The position numbers were made by a program, and so were the translations under genes. A DNA stretch of 17,316 nucleotides from Candidatus Nanohaloarchaea archaeon (GTDB taxonomy: Archaea; EX4484-52; GLR71): positions 1-17,316 of the forward strand of contig DAOVHT010000012.1 in assembly GCA_030671745.1 (NCBI GenBank), given 5' to 3'. Shown here one piece after another: positions 1-7,946 of this stretch; within the stretch, counting starts at the first letter, position 1; each line of letters starts with the position of its first letter. The notes below the pieces were generated by a model, which was not told the origin of the DNA, made no database searches, and worked only from the letters and a program-made list of their open reading frames with translations.

Positions 1-2
1 TA

Positions 3-2450
3 GTTCCTTTATTCTCTGTAAATCTGAGTGAGGTTGTGGCTCAGCAGGATGCGAGCATTGAGATTTTTGCAAATATTACGGACAGGTCTACAACAGGTCT
101 AAACTGGACAATGTTGAATGTGACATTGCCGAATGGTACAGTTGATACTTTCAATATGTCGCTAGTCTCCATAAATGGTACATCAAGTCTATGGTTCTTT
201 AATTATTCGGGAAATATGTCTGATTTTATCAATTATACGGATGGTAATGTGTCTCTCAACATCTCTAATTATACAGGTACGACTGTTGCGCGTGGAACAT
301 ATAACATAACTATTTCGTCACAGGATAATACTGGCGTTGTTGGTGTGTATAGCAGTAGTTTTAAGATCTATACAAATCTGGTTATCGGGTTCACTCCGGA
401 GTCGACAAAATATTATCAGGGTTCAACAGGTATGATATATTATACTGTGACTGATACGAATGGGGAGGGCATTGAAGATGCCAATGTCACGATATCGCTT
501 AAGGATCCGAATGGTTATGTAGTGTATCTTGAAACTTTTATGACTGATTCGACCGGGCAGGTGTCACCTGTGCCGACATTCCCTATTCCCAATGATGCAA
601 CAGTCGGCATCTATAATTTTACTGCTGAAATGACTTATTATGATACTGTTTTAGAGACTAATGTGACATATGCTGATAATTCTACATTTATATTGCAATC
701 CGGGAGTTCCGGTGGTGGTGGTCTTACAGCAGATATTGATACTGCGGTTGTGTGGTATCCCGATAATGTTATGCGTTTTGATATGTGGTTCTCTTATGCG
801 GGGAACGTCACTGAACCGGATAACATGACACTTTTCGTATATGATCCTGCAGATAATCAGTATTTTAATGTAACATTAAACGATACAAATAATACTGCGC
901 CTGGACTCTATCATTATAACTATGCAATGCCTATGAGTTCGGCATCGGGGTATTATTATGCAATTCTTACTGCGTCAAAAGAGGGTTTTGTAAGCCAGAA
1001 AGTAAAACTGTTCAGGGTATCTAAAGGAGGACCGTACGATGTCCGGGTGATGCTGATACCACCTTATGAGGTTGCGCGTCAGGATTATGTCAATTTCAAC
1101 ATATATATTGAGAATATGGGTGAGGTCACACAGGATGTATATCTTGATTATTGGGTTTCATACGGGAATGAGACATATTATAATAATAGTGAAGCGGTGC
1201 TTACTCCTGCCGGAGTAAATGTTAGTATTATGAGAACGGCATACATATTTTCAAATCAGCCATTAGGTATCACTACACTTAATGTGATGGCAACATATGA
1301 TAGTGTGCAGGCACCTATAATCTCAAATGTCACATTTGAAGTAATTGATTTTGTAGAGACACCAGATACTCCTGAGATTTGCATATATAACGAAACCTTA
1401 GATTATTCAAATAATATTTCTCAAATATCCCCCAAAAATAAGGATAATATTTTAGACAATTATAGAATTGATTTATTTAGAATTCAATTTATAAATAATA
1501 CCGAAATGTATGATACATTATCATATAGTATTTTGATATCTGATAACAATTCAAATATTATCCAAAACACAACTGTGTATAATACAACTGATTTATATAA
1601 TTTACACTTTTTATGGAATGGTACCTCCCATGGTGCTTATGTTCAAGACGGTTTATATAATATTTCTGTGGAGTTTTTTTTCAAAAATATAACTAATGAT
1701 GTCCATAAAACAATTGATTTTGGATACATAGAAATAGATAACACTGGACCAATATTTACTATTTCAAATTCCACACCTCAAATTAATAAAACTACGAATT
1801 TCACATTCAATATAACTTTTCCAGAAGATACTTTATTTTGGGAGATAAATGGTAGACGTTATAATGGTTCTACAAAAGAATTAAAAGTAGAATGGGATGC
1901 CACACAATATTTAGAAATAAATGCAACCTTTTGGGAGGATTGTTCATATACTACTCCATCTAATGATACCGGTATTCTTCAAATAACTACATGTGGTGCT
2001 TCTGTTGATGGTACTCCTCCTATTTTAAGTTGTGGTAGTAGTAATTCTCCCGCCATATCTATTTACGAAGGCGACCAAAACATAACAATAACTGCATATG
2101 ATAAAGTACATAATACTCACACAGAAACATTAACAGTCCATGTTGATTTAATAGATGAACCTGATGAATCATACATATATGAAACATTCAGCAAATACTG
2201 GAACTATTTATTCCTCCCAAAAATAATATTAGATACAATCCCATCATTAAATGGAAATTATTCAGTATCAAATGTATTGAAATCATTAGATGATAATTTT
2301 GAACTATTATATTATTATGATGAATCTTCAGACAAATGGTTATCTTATAATCCAAATAGACCCATAAACGATTTAACTCATTTTGTGGATAATGCAAATA
2401 CACCATACTGGATTAATATGACACAAACAGATACTTTAGTGATACGATGA
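3..2450 (+). CDS. Large secreted surface protein, 5' end outside the window
   Basis: The frame is open to the left edge with no stop and no signal peptide, so this is the C-terminal part of a longer exported protein. A GTG at 36 is only an internal codon. The product is rich in N-x-S/T sequons and beta-strand patterns. Numbering from position 36: Ig/MG-like domains cover about residues 1-215, with a 'VTDTNGEGIEDANVTI' strand pair; a Ser/Gly linker (SGSSGGGG) lies near 222; a CARDB-like domain lies near 340-440; an AT-rich segment follows from about 448; and a degenerate 'WNYLFLP...W.SYNP...YWINMT' module ends the protein (about 715-804). That module recurs twice in the protein at 5057-7918. 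There is no C-terminal membrane anchor. The stop overlaps the start of the next gene by 4 nt, so the two are probably co-translated. Base composition changes sharply inside the gene near 1370. Adhesion or envelope function is inferred from architecture only. Confidence 0.8.
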   Translation, partial: VPLFSVNLSEVVAQQDASIEIFANITDRSTTGLNWTMLNVTLPNGTVDTFNMSLVSINGTSSLWFFNYSGNMSDFINYTDGNVSLNISNYTGTTVARGTYNITISSQDNTGVVGVYSSSFKIYTNLVIGFTPESTKYYQGSTGMIYYTVTDTNGEGIEDANVTISLKDPNGYVVYLETFMTDSTGQVSPVPTFPIPNDATVGIYNFTAEMTYYDTVLETNVTYADNSTFILQSGSSGGGGLTADIDTAVVWYPDNVMRFDMWFSYAGNVTEPDNMTLFVYDPADNQYFNVTLNDTNNTAPGLYHYNYAMPMSSASGYYYAILTASKEGFVSQKVKLFRVSKGGPYDVRVMLIPPYEVARQDYVNFNIYIENMGEVTQDVYLDYWVSYGNETYYNNSEAVLTPAGVNVSIMRTAYIFSNQPLGITTLNVMATYDSVQAPIISNVTFEVIDFVETPDTPEICIYNETLDYSNNISQISPKNKDNILDNYRIDLFRIQFINNTEMYDTLSYSILISDNNSNIIQNTTVYNTTDLYNLHFLWNGTSHGAYVQDGLYNISVEFFFKNITNDVHKTIDFGYIEIDNTGPIFTISNSTPQINKTTNFTFNITFPEDTLFWEINGRRYNGSTKELKVEWDATQYLEINATFWEDCSYTTPSNDTGILQITTCGASVDGTPPILSCGSSNSPAISIYEGDQNITITAYDKVHNTHTETLTVHVDLIDEPDESYIYETFSKYWNYLFLPKIILDTIPSLNGNYSVSNVLKSLDDNFELLYYYDESSDKWLSYNPNRPINDLTHFVDNANTPYWINMTQTDTLVIR

Positions 2451-3535
2451 ATCTAAACAATTTCCTTTATTTATTTTGTATATCTTTTCTATTACTAATT
2501 AATCCCGTTTATGCAAGCGAATTGCCTGGGGATTGGTGGGGTAAAGTAACAATCGAAAACATGGATTCAAGTAATGGTGCAATAATATCTGCATATACAA
2601 ATAACACATTATTGGCAGAGACAACAGTAGGTCTCTTTAAAAGTGATTATTATTTGATACATGTGCCTGCAGAAATAAATGATAAAATAACATTCAAGAT
2701 TAATGATCAAGAGATAGAACATGATAACATAAATTGGTCTGCAGGAGATCACAATGAATTTAATCTTACATTATCATTCGTATTTGTAGATACTATTATT
2801 TATGACGATATAAATTTAGATAGCTCAACAGGGCAAATAATCTTGAATATAAATAATTATGACCTAAGCATTTTTCCAAAAAAGAATATTACTAATGGTA
2901 CTATTCAATTAAAAAAAATAGAATTAAATCCAACAGGCAATACTATTGATACTTTTGTGGATATGAATTATTTTTTATTCATAGACGATACAAACATTTC
3001 AGAAAATATGAATCATGCTTTATTGAAAATATATTATAATCAGACTAAACTTTCTGAATTAAATCTAGATAAAAATACATTATCTGTATATTACTGGAAT
3101 GAAAGTTATGGGGCTTGGGATATTGTTGAGTCAACAGTATCAATACAAGAGAATTATATTCTTGCAAATTTAACACATTTTAGTCTATATGGTTTATTTG
3201 GTCAAGAAATAGAACCTGATCCAATCATAGAAAATGATAAAACCTCATCTGGTGGTGGCAGTGTACCACCATCAATTGTAACTGATGAAATAAATGATAC
3301 TATTGTTGAAACTGATAAAACCCAAGATATAGACAATATTTCAGAAACATTGGAATCCTATGATTTAGATGACACAGATGATTTCAATAATAATAAACAA
3401 CATGACAACGAAAAAACTGAAACAGTAGATAATTATTCGCCGACGGGAAATCTTCTTATTAACACATCATCTGTCTTTGGGTTTATAATAATATTTATTC
3501 TTTTAATTTATGGTTTTAAACGATTTAAGAAATAA
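2447..3535 (+). CDS. Membrane-anchored surface protein with a PGF-pre-PGF-like C-terminal part
   Basis: The start ATG at 2447 lies in an ATGA overlap with the previous stop, and GTGAT at 2439-2443 can act as a Shine-Dalgarno site. The N-terminus is a clear signal peptide (residues 1-23, ending VYA before SELPG). Residues 26-110 form a 'P.DWWG.VTI...G..I.AY.N' beta module also seen in three other proteins of this locus. Residues about 190-252 read 'LLKIYYNQTKLSEL..NTLSVYYWNE' and end 'LTHFSLYGLFG', like the second half of PGF-pre-PGF-type domains. A Gly/Ser/Pro linker (near 268-277) and an acidic low-complexity stretch lead to a transmembrane segment (about 341-355) and a basic tail (KRFKK). 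This predicts an exterior protein held by a C-terminal membrane anchor. The gene is very AT-rich compared with the start of the upstream gene. The exact role is unknown. Confidence 0.8.
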   Translation: MNLNNFLYLFCISFLLLINPVYASELPGDWWGKVTIENMDSSNGAIISAYTNNTLLAETTVGLFKSDYYLIHVPAEINDKITFKINDQEIEHDNINWSAGDHNEFNLTLSFVFVDTIIYDDINLDSSTGQIILNINNYDLSIFPKKNITNGTIQLKKIELNPTGNTIDTFVDMNYFLFIDDTNISENMNHALLKIYYNQTKLSELNLDKNTLSVYYWNESYGAWDIVESTVSIQENYILANLTHFSLYGLFGQEIEPDPIIENDKTSSGGGSVPPSIVTDEINDTIVETDKTQDIDNISETLESYDLDDTDDFNNNKQHDNEKTETVDNYSPTGNLLINTSSVFGFIIIFILLIYGFKRFKK

Positions 3536-3540
3536 GTATT

Positions 3541-3624
3541 GACAGACTCTGCAAAGAACCCACAAGCAACGACTTATGCAAAAACTGCATATTAAAAGAA
3601 AAATTAGGAATCAATAGAACTTGA
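3541..3624 (+). pseudogene. 3' remnant of an NcsA/TtuA (Ncs6-like) tRNA 2-thiolation gene
   Basis: Reading from 3541, the frame gives DRLCKEPTSNDLCKNC, then ILKEKLGINRT and a stop at 3622-3624. Archaeal NcsA/TtuA/Ncs6 proteins end in a zinc-binding tail of the form C..CG.PTS...CK.C.LLE.L, and the match to the second half (EPTS-x3-CK-x-C) is close. The first cysteine of the usual CxxC pair is replaced by Asp, and a stop lies only a few codons upstream (near 3527), so no intact gene exists here. The scrap overlaps the last codons of the - strand gene ending at 3604. It sits exactly where the AT-rich block (about 1370-3540) ends, which suggests it was cut off when that block arrived. The family call rests on about 20 residues. 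Confidence 0.5.
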
Positions 3625-4224
3625 TAATTCCATAACTTCTAGATAAATCTTTTTCAGTTCAGAAAGACTTACATATTTACCGAGTCCATAATTCTCAAGT
3701 GGCACAGTATATCTTTGATTGATAGTTCCAATAAGTATAAATGAATATTCATCATCATCTTCAAGCTCAACAGGACTTGAAATCTCTTCTACACAAACAT
3801 TGAATTTATCAAGACCGACAGGATTCTTCTTTGTACGCTCATATACATATGCAAGATGTGTTGGTTCATCTGTATGATCAAGATTATCAAAGGTAATCGT
3901 ATCTTCATTTATCCTGATGCTTGACCCCAATAAGCCTTCACTTTTTAATCGTTGAGTATTTCTGCGCAGGACCATATTATGTTTTATCTCAACAGATTCC
4001 TTGTATATCTCAAAACATTTTAAATATTCATCATATAATGTTTGAAATGTTTTAATATCAAATTCGATTTCGGTTATGTCCTCATAAAGTGGTCTGATGA
4101 ATATGCCCTGTTTTATGACTGATGCAGATATACGTGTGTCTCCGATATATGTGTGTCCGAATGATATTATATCTTCAATTTCTTCAGGGTCAGTTATAAA
4201 ATATTCACTCATCTTCATCAACAT
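3604..4224 (-). CDS. Hypothetical protein, 206 aa
   Basis: I do not recognise this protein. It has no signal peptide or membrane segment, so it is probably cytoplasmic. It is mixed alpha/beta and acidic, with a central helical stretch (about residues 62-95) and an acidic run (ELEDDDEYSF) near 155. Three in-frame ATG codons lie at the start (4224, 4218, 4212). With a TATA-like sequence about 20 nt upstream, any of them is possible and the first is given. It is transcribed away from the HTH regulator at 4360, sharing a 135-bp divergent intergenic region. Its 3' end overlaps the NcsA/TtuA scrap on the other strand. The continuous frame and typical composition support a real gene, but nothing in the sequence points to a role. 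Confidence 0.7.
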   Translation of the reverse strand: MLMKMSEYFITDPEEIEDIISFGHTYIGDTRISASVIKQGIFIRPLYEDITEIEFDIKTFQTLYDEYLKCFEIYKESVEIKHNMVLRRNTQRLKSEGLLGSSIRINEDTITFDNLDHTDEPTHLAYVYERTKKNPVGLDKFNVCVEEISSPVELEDDDEYSFILIGTINQRYTVPLENYGLGKYVSLSELKKIYLEVMELSSSIDS

Positions 4225-4233
4225 TTTTCAATA

Positions 4234-4246
4234 ATATACTTTAAGC
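4234..4246 (-). promoter_or_regulatory. TATA-like promoter for the 3604-4224 gene
   Basis: On the - strand the sequence reads TTAAAGTATATTA about 10-22 nt before the first ATG (4224) and about 22-34 nt before the third (4212). This is consistent with an archaeal TATA box giving a very short leader or a leaderless transcript that starts at one of the downstream ATGs. Confidence 0.4.
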
Positions 4247-4319
4247 CTTATCACAGACCTCATACCTAAACAGATTTAACTTTTTAAATCAGACGGTCGT
4301 ATCCAATAATTTAATCAAT

Positions 4320-4329
4320 ATTTATATAT
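4320..4329 (+). promoter_or_regulatory. TATA box for the HTH regulator gene
   Basis: ATTTATATAT ends about 30 nt before the ATG at 4360, the spacing expected for an archaeal TATA box with transcription starting 5-10 nt before the start codon. There is no Shine-Dalgarno sequence before this ATG, which fits a near-leaderless mRNA. Confidence 0.55.
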
Positions 4330-4330
4330 G

Positions 4331-4350
4331 TGCGCGCATAACACTGTTAT
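4331..4350 (+). promoter_or_regulatory. Candidate operator between TATA box and start codon
   Basis: Two dyads are packed here: TGCGCGCA (4331-4338) is its own reverse complement, and ATAACA-C-TGTTAT (4338-4350) is a perfect 6-bp inverted repeat around one base. They lie where the transcription start is expected, just ahead of an HTH regulator gene. An autoregulatory site is therefore a reasonable inference, not shown. Confidence 0.4.
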
Positions 4351-4359
4351 AGTGATATT

Positions 4360-4743
4360 ATGAAACCTTTCTGTGAAGTGATGGTAAAGAACATATTCCC
4401 TGCCATAAGGGCGCTCATTGCAAAAGAACTTATGGAAAACCTGCACCATACCCAGAATGAGACCGCAAACCTGATGTGCATAACACAGCCCGCAATCTCC
4501 CAGTACAGCCGTGAATTGCGAGGCAAGAAAGTGGTCATATTGAACAGCAATGAGAAAGTATCCGCAATGATAAAAGAATCAGCGAAAACTTTAGCGAAAC
4601 AGAACGAACGCAAGAACACAGGGATCATGTGCAACATCTGCCGCGAGATAAGAAAAGAAGGGCTTCTCTGCGAGCTTCATAAGGAGATTGCACCATCTCT
4701 CAAGACCTGCGATCTCTGCATGGATGCAGATGCACTTTGCTGA
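4360..4743 (+). CDS. COG2522-type HTH transcriptional regulator with C-terminal Cys cluster
   Basis: The N-terminus 'MKPFCEVMVKNIFPAIRALIAKEL' matches the opening of archaeal predicted regulators of the COG2522 type. A helix-turn-helix follows at about residues 30-53 (TQNETANLMCITQPAISQY). The C-terminal third is a cysteine cluster: C91-x2-C94, C104-x2-H107, C117-x2-C120 and a final C127. It could bind zinc or an iron-sulfur cluster. The length (127 aa) suits a single-domain DNA-binding protein of this family. The gene has its own TATA box and a dyad over the likely start site, and it is followed 16 nt later by a small membrane-protein gene, probably in the same transcript. The targets cannot be read from the sequence. 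Neighbouring surface-protein genes or its own promoter are possible. Confidence 0.8.
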   Translation: MKPFCEVMVKNIFPAIRALIAKELMENLHHTQNETANLMCITQPAISQYSRELRGKKVVILNSNEKVSAMIKESAKTLAKQNERKNTGIMCNICREIRKEGLLCELHKEIAPSLKTCDLCMDADALC

Positions 4744-4748
4744 TGTCT

Positions 4749-4753
4749 GAGGT
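4749..4753 (+). promoter_or_regulatory. Ribosome binding site GAGGT for the 66-aa gene
   Basis: GAGGT lies 6 nt before the ATG at 4760. It supports that start for a small gene that could otherwise be doubted. The same TGAGGTTTT context recurs ahead of the ATG at 8705. Confidence 0.55.
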
Positions 4754-4759
4754 TTTCCG

Positions 4760-4960
4760 ATGTATAAAAAAACACAGAAATCAAAAAAGAGAAACGATCC
4801 AAAAATAAAGACTGAAAGCGGAAAACGTCTTTACCAACTGATGTTGGCCGACAAGTCAAAAGCAGAAAAGATAAGAGAAACCCAGATGAAAGTGATAGTA
4901 AGTTTTGCCGTAATCATCATCATTATTTACCTGATCAACCACTTTTTCTTAAGATTATAG
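4760..4960 (+). CDS. Small tail-anchored membrane protein, 66 aa
   Basis: The first 40 residues are strongly basic and helical (KKTQKSKKR..., KSKAEKIRETQ). Residues about 44-61 form one hydrophobic segment (VIVSFAVIIIIIYLINHFF) with only a few residues behind it. This predicts a protein with a cytoplasmic basic domain and a C-terminal membrane anchor. A good GAGGT site at 6-nt spacing and a 16-nt gap from the regulator gene support translation and a two-gene operon. The family is not recognised. It may help place the regulator's product or another partner at the membrane, but that is a guess from position alone. Confidence 0.65.
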   Translation: MYKKTQKSKKRNDPKIKTESGKRLYQLMLADKSKAEKIRETQMKVIVSFAVIIIIIYLINHFFLRL

Positions 4961-5004
4961 CACACAACTGCCCATTAGCACTATCTAATGACAAAAACAC
5001 CAAG

Positions 5005-5053
5005 TTATATAAAGTTTTATTAATTTACATAACCCAATAGATTTATTGGTGAT
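5005..5053 (+). promoter_or_regulatory. TATA box and GGTGAT ribosome binding site for the 953-aa surface gene
   Basis: TTATATAAA at 5005-5013 is a strong archaeal TATA box, nearly identical to the one before the TraB gene. GGTGAT at 5048-5053 lies 3 nt before the GTG at 5057, the spacing usual for this anti-SD pairing, and about 30 nt before the next in-frame ATG (5084). It therefore favours the GTG start. Confidence 0.6.
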
Positions 5054-5056
5054 TAT

Positions 5057-7918
5057 GTGTTTTTCTCATTAAAGAAATCAAATATGGTTCTATCTGTGAT
5101 AACTTTCTTGTTATTCTGTTCTGCACTTTTTGCAGCGGCTTATGCATTCCCGCAACAGCCGACCAACTTTTATGGTTATGTCTACCTCGGCGCAGACAGC
5201 CATAATGCATCTATAGGGACAAACATCACCGCAAAGATTGACAATATCACCTATTCATCAACCCTTACGACATATGATGAATATACCACAAATAATTTCT
5301 ATTCTTTCAATGTTCCTACAGACGATTCTGCAATTTCTGGGAAAGATGGTGCAGAGACTGGCGACAACATATCCCTATATGTAATTGATATTTATTCTAA
5401 CAGCTCAATCTTTACAGGTCCTGGTTATTCAAACAGACTTGACCTTTACATAAACCGTCCACCTGTATTGGCTACAATATCTGATATATCCGTCACAGAG
5501 ACAGATACAGCAACAATCACCCCGACAGCAACCGATGCAGACAGTGATTCACTGACATATTCAACAAATAATTCTAATTTTACAGATAATACTGATCATT
5601 TTAACTGGACAACAGGTTATGATGATGCAGGCGTATACACAGTAAGAGTTACAGCATCAGATGGCGCAATGTCAGATTACCAGGACATAACAGTCACAGT
5701 CACGAACAAGAACCGTGCCCCGACAGCCTCAGATGACACCGCATCAACCCCCGAAGACACACAAAAAGCAATCACGCTTTCAGCAACAGATGCGGATGGG
5801 GATAATCTGACTTATGCAATTGTCACACACCCAACCGATGGTACAGTCACAATTTCAGGCACAACAGCAACCTACACACCAACCGCAAATTACAACGGTG
5901 CAGACTCATTCACATTCAAGGCAAACGACGGTACAGCAGACAGCAACACTGCAACAATCACAATCACAGTTGATGCAGTAAATGACGCACCGACCATAGA
6001 CCCAGAAGTTACAAACATAACAACTCCTGAAGACATAGAGGAAACCCTTGACCTTACACAGTTTGAAAATGATGTAGAAGACAGCGACGCTTCTCTGACC
6101 TGGACAATAGGTGGGGTGAACACATCCATATTCACAGCATCAATTGATGCAGTTACAGATGTCCTTACAATAACGCCAGTAACAGATGCAAATGGCGCAG
6201 ACACAGTGACATTGACCCTTACTGATTCAGGTAATGCAACTGCAACACAAAACATAACAGTCACAGTCTCAACAGCAAACGATGCACCGGTCGCAGCAGA
6301 TGGTAGCGCAACAACAGATGAAGACACAGCGGTTGCAATGACACTCAATGCAACAGATGCAGACGATGATTCTTTAACATATGCAGTTGTAACAGATCCA
6401 TCACATGGTACCGTTTCAATCTCCGGCGCAACCGCAACCTACACACCTGATGACAATTACAACGGCGAAGACTCATTTACATTCAACGCAAACGACGGCA
6501 CAGTCAACAGCACGGCTAAAACAGTTACAATCACAGTCACTGCAGTGAATGATATACCTGCCGCTCAGAATTTAGAAAAGATAGTATCCGAAGATACAGA
6601 AAAATATATCATACTTTTTGCAACTGATGCTGATGTCATAAACAATGAGTTGACATTATTTGATGCTGTTGAATCCTTGATGGCGGTAAACTCAACTATT
6701 AATATCGAAGGCAAGACTCTCGAAGTGATTGCTATCGGTAATGATAGTGTGGGTTTCAGAGTAGGTTCAGAAAATGAAATATTAAATGAAGATGAGACCA
6801 AATCAATTGGCACTTCAGGCGTATCAGTTTGGCTAGAGGCTATATATTATGCAAATGATGTTTCTGATAGGAGAGTTCTTGTAACTACAAGTTCTTCTGC
6901 TAATTATACAACTGCAGAACCCGAAGCATTGACATATAATATTGTTTCGGGTCCATCTCATGGAACAGTTATATTAAACGGGAATATTACAACCTATATT
7001 CCAGATGCCAATTACACCGGTGAAGACAGTTTCACATACAATGCCAACGACAGTATCGTAAACAGCACAACAGCCACTGTATCACTCACAGTAGCACCTT
7101 TAAATGATGCACCATATATAGAACCCATATCAGATATGATTGTTTTTGAAAATGATAAAATAATAATCTCTCCAAATAGGACTGATATTGATGGTCCAAG
7201 ATTATTTGTTTATACTTATAATACAACATTTAAATGGAATTTTACATCCAATGCATTCGAGTGGACACCGGATTACCTTGACTCTGGAAATTACACAATA
7301 ACGATTAGTGTTTCTGATGGGATTTCTAATGATTCTACAACATTCAACATAGAGGTCAAAGACAAGTATCACGCATTTGAAAGAGACCTTGCCCTTGGCT
7401 GGAACCTAATATCTTTCCCATACGTCCTAGACAGCGCATCAATAGATGATGTCTTGTCAACAGTAGATGGAAATTACAACATTGTCTGGGCATACAATAC
7501 CTCAGTCGATGGCAATTGGCCATCTTACAATCCATCAATGTCAGTTGAATCAAGTTCATTGAAAACTCTTGAAAATATTCAAGGCTTCTGGATAAACATG
7601 ACTGCTGCGGATACATTGACAGTTATAGGCACAATACCTGCTTCAACAACAATCCATCTGAATCAGGGCTGGAACCTTATATCATATCCGTTTGATGATT
7701 CAGCAGAGATCAGTTGTATGCTATCCCAAGTTGCAGGTAATTATACTATTGTCTGGCAATACAACGAGACAGCACAAGGTGCAGACTACGAGAAATGGAC
7801 TCTAAACAATCCTGCAGCACCAAGTCAGGTCAATTCTCTTGACAATTTCACAAAAGGATACGGTTACTGGATAAACATGACAGAGGTTGAAACTCTGGAA
7901 TGGACCAACACCTGTTAA
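5057..7918 (+). CDS. Secreted multi-domain surface protein with cadherin-like repeats
   Basis: The GTG start is chosen because GGTGAT precedes it and it gives a basic n-region (SLKKSN). The signal peptide ends near AYA-F at residue 30. A 'PQQPTNFYGYVYLG' beta module spans about 31-130. Then come an Ig/cadherin-like domain (133-218) and tandem cadherin-like repeats of the 'APTA.D...TPEDT...LSATDADGD.LTY...DGTV...TYTP..NYNG.DSFTF.ANDG' type (about 219-310, 412-500, 502-690), with a related domain at 310-411 and another at 693-772. The 502-690 repeat is split by a 98-residue insert (527-624). Two 'GWNLISFP...VW.YN...GFWINMT' modules end the protein (about 775-953). No C-terminal anchor or sorting signal is visible, so it may bind another envelope component. 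Adhesion or S-layer-associated function is inferred from domain type. It has its own promoter and starts the downstream run of three genes. Confidence 0.85.
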   Translation: MFFSLKKSNMVLSVITFLLFCSALFAAAYAFPQQPTNFYGYVYLGADSHNASIGTNITAKIDNITYSSTLTTYDEYTTNNFYSFNVPTDDSAISGKDGAETGDNISLYVIDIYSNSSIFTGPGYSNRLDLYINRPPVLATISDISVTETDTATITPTATDADSDSLTYSTNNSNFTDNTDHFNWTTGYDDAGVYTVRVTASDGAMSDYQDITVTVTNKNRAPTASDDTASTPEDTQKAITLSATDADGDNLTYAIVTHPTDGTVTISGTTATYTPTANYNGADSFTFKANDGTADSNTATITITVDAVNDAPTIDPEVTNITTPEDIEETLDLTQFENDVEDSDASLTWTIGGVNTSIFTASIDAVTDVLTITPVTDANGADTVTLTLTDSGNATATQNITVTVSTANDAPVAADGSATTDEDTAVAMTLNATDADDDSLTYAVVTDPSHGTVSISGATATYTPDDNYNGEDSFTFNANDGTVNSTAKTVTITVTAVNDIPAAQNLEKIVSEDTEKYIILFATDADVINNELTLFDAVESLMAVNSTINIEGKTLEVIAIGNDSVGFRVGSENEILNEDETKSIGTSGVSVWLEAIYYANDVSDRRVLVTTSSSANYTTAEPEALTYNIVSGPSHGTVILNGNITTYIPDANYTGEDSFTYNANDSIVNSTTATVSLTVAPLNDAPYIEPISDMIVFENDKIIISPNRTDIDGPRLFVYTYNTTFKWNFTSNAFEWTPDYLDSGNYTITISVSDGISNDSTTFNIEVKDKYHAFERDLALGWNLISFPYVLDSASIDDVLSTVDGNYNIVWAYNTSVDGNWPSYNPSMSVESSSLKTLENIQGFWINMTAADTLTVIGTIPASTTIHLNQGWNLISYPFDDSAEISCMLSQVAGNYTIVWQYNETAQGADYEKWTLNNPAAPSQVNSLDNFTKGYGYWINMTEVETLEWTNTC
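5711..7104 (+). repeat. Tandem cadherin-like repeats visible in the DNA
   Basis: Three coding units share long similar stretches around 5887, 6457 and 7009 (AATTACAACGG.GAAGACTC..., then A.CACAGT.A.CAGCAC). The first two are close enough at DNA level to suggest fairly recent duplication, the third more diverged. They encode NYNG.DSFTF.ANDG repeats and could recombine to change repeat number. Confidence 0.6.
7390..7914 (+). repeat. Two tandem GWNLIS-type C-terminal modules
   Basis: The DNA from about 7390 and from about 7669 encodes two related modules, both beginning GWNLIS(F/Y)P and holding GNY.IVW.YN and a final G(F/Y)(W)INMT with a TL motif. A third, degenerate copy ends the protein at 3-2450. 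They probably form a small beta domain found at the ends of exported proteins. A role in attachment is only a guess. Confidence 0.6.
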
Positions 7919-7946
7919 GAAATATGTTTTAGGAATTTAGATTAAG

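Noticed and set aside
4347..4637. A 96-aa frame antisense to the HTH regulator
   Set aside because: It lies opposite a recognised regulator with its own TATA box, and its start lies beyond any promoter-like sequence.
5890..6348. A 152-aa frame antisense to the cadherin-like repeats
   Set aside because: The repetitive Val/Ser/Ala composition results from the repeated ACA/GCA/TCA codons on the + strand. No promoter or motif is seen.
5711..7104. Repeats considered as a CRISPR array
   Set aside because: The units are over 250 bp, diverged and in frame in one gene, encoding cadherin-like domains. There are no short identical repeats with unique spacers.
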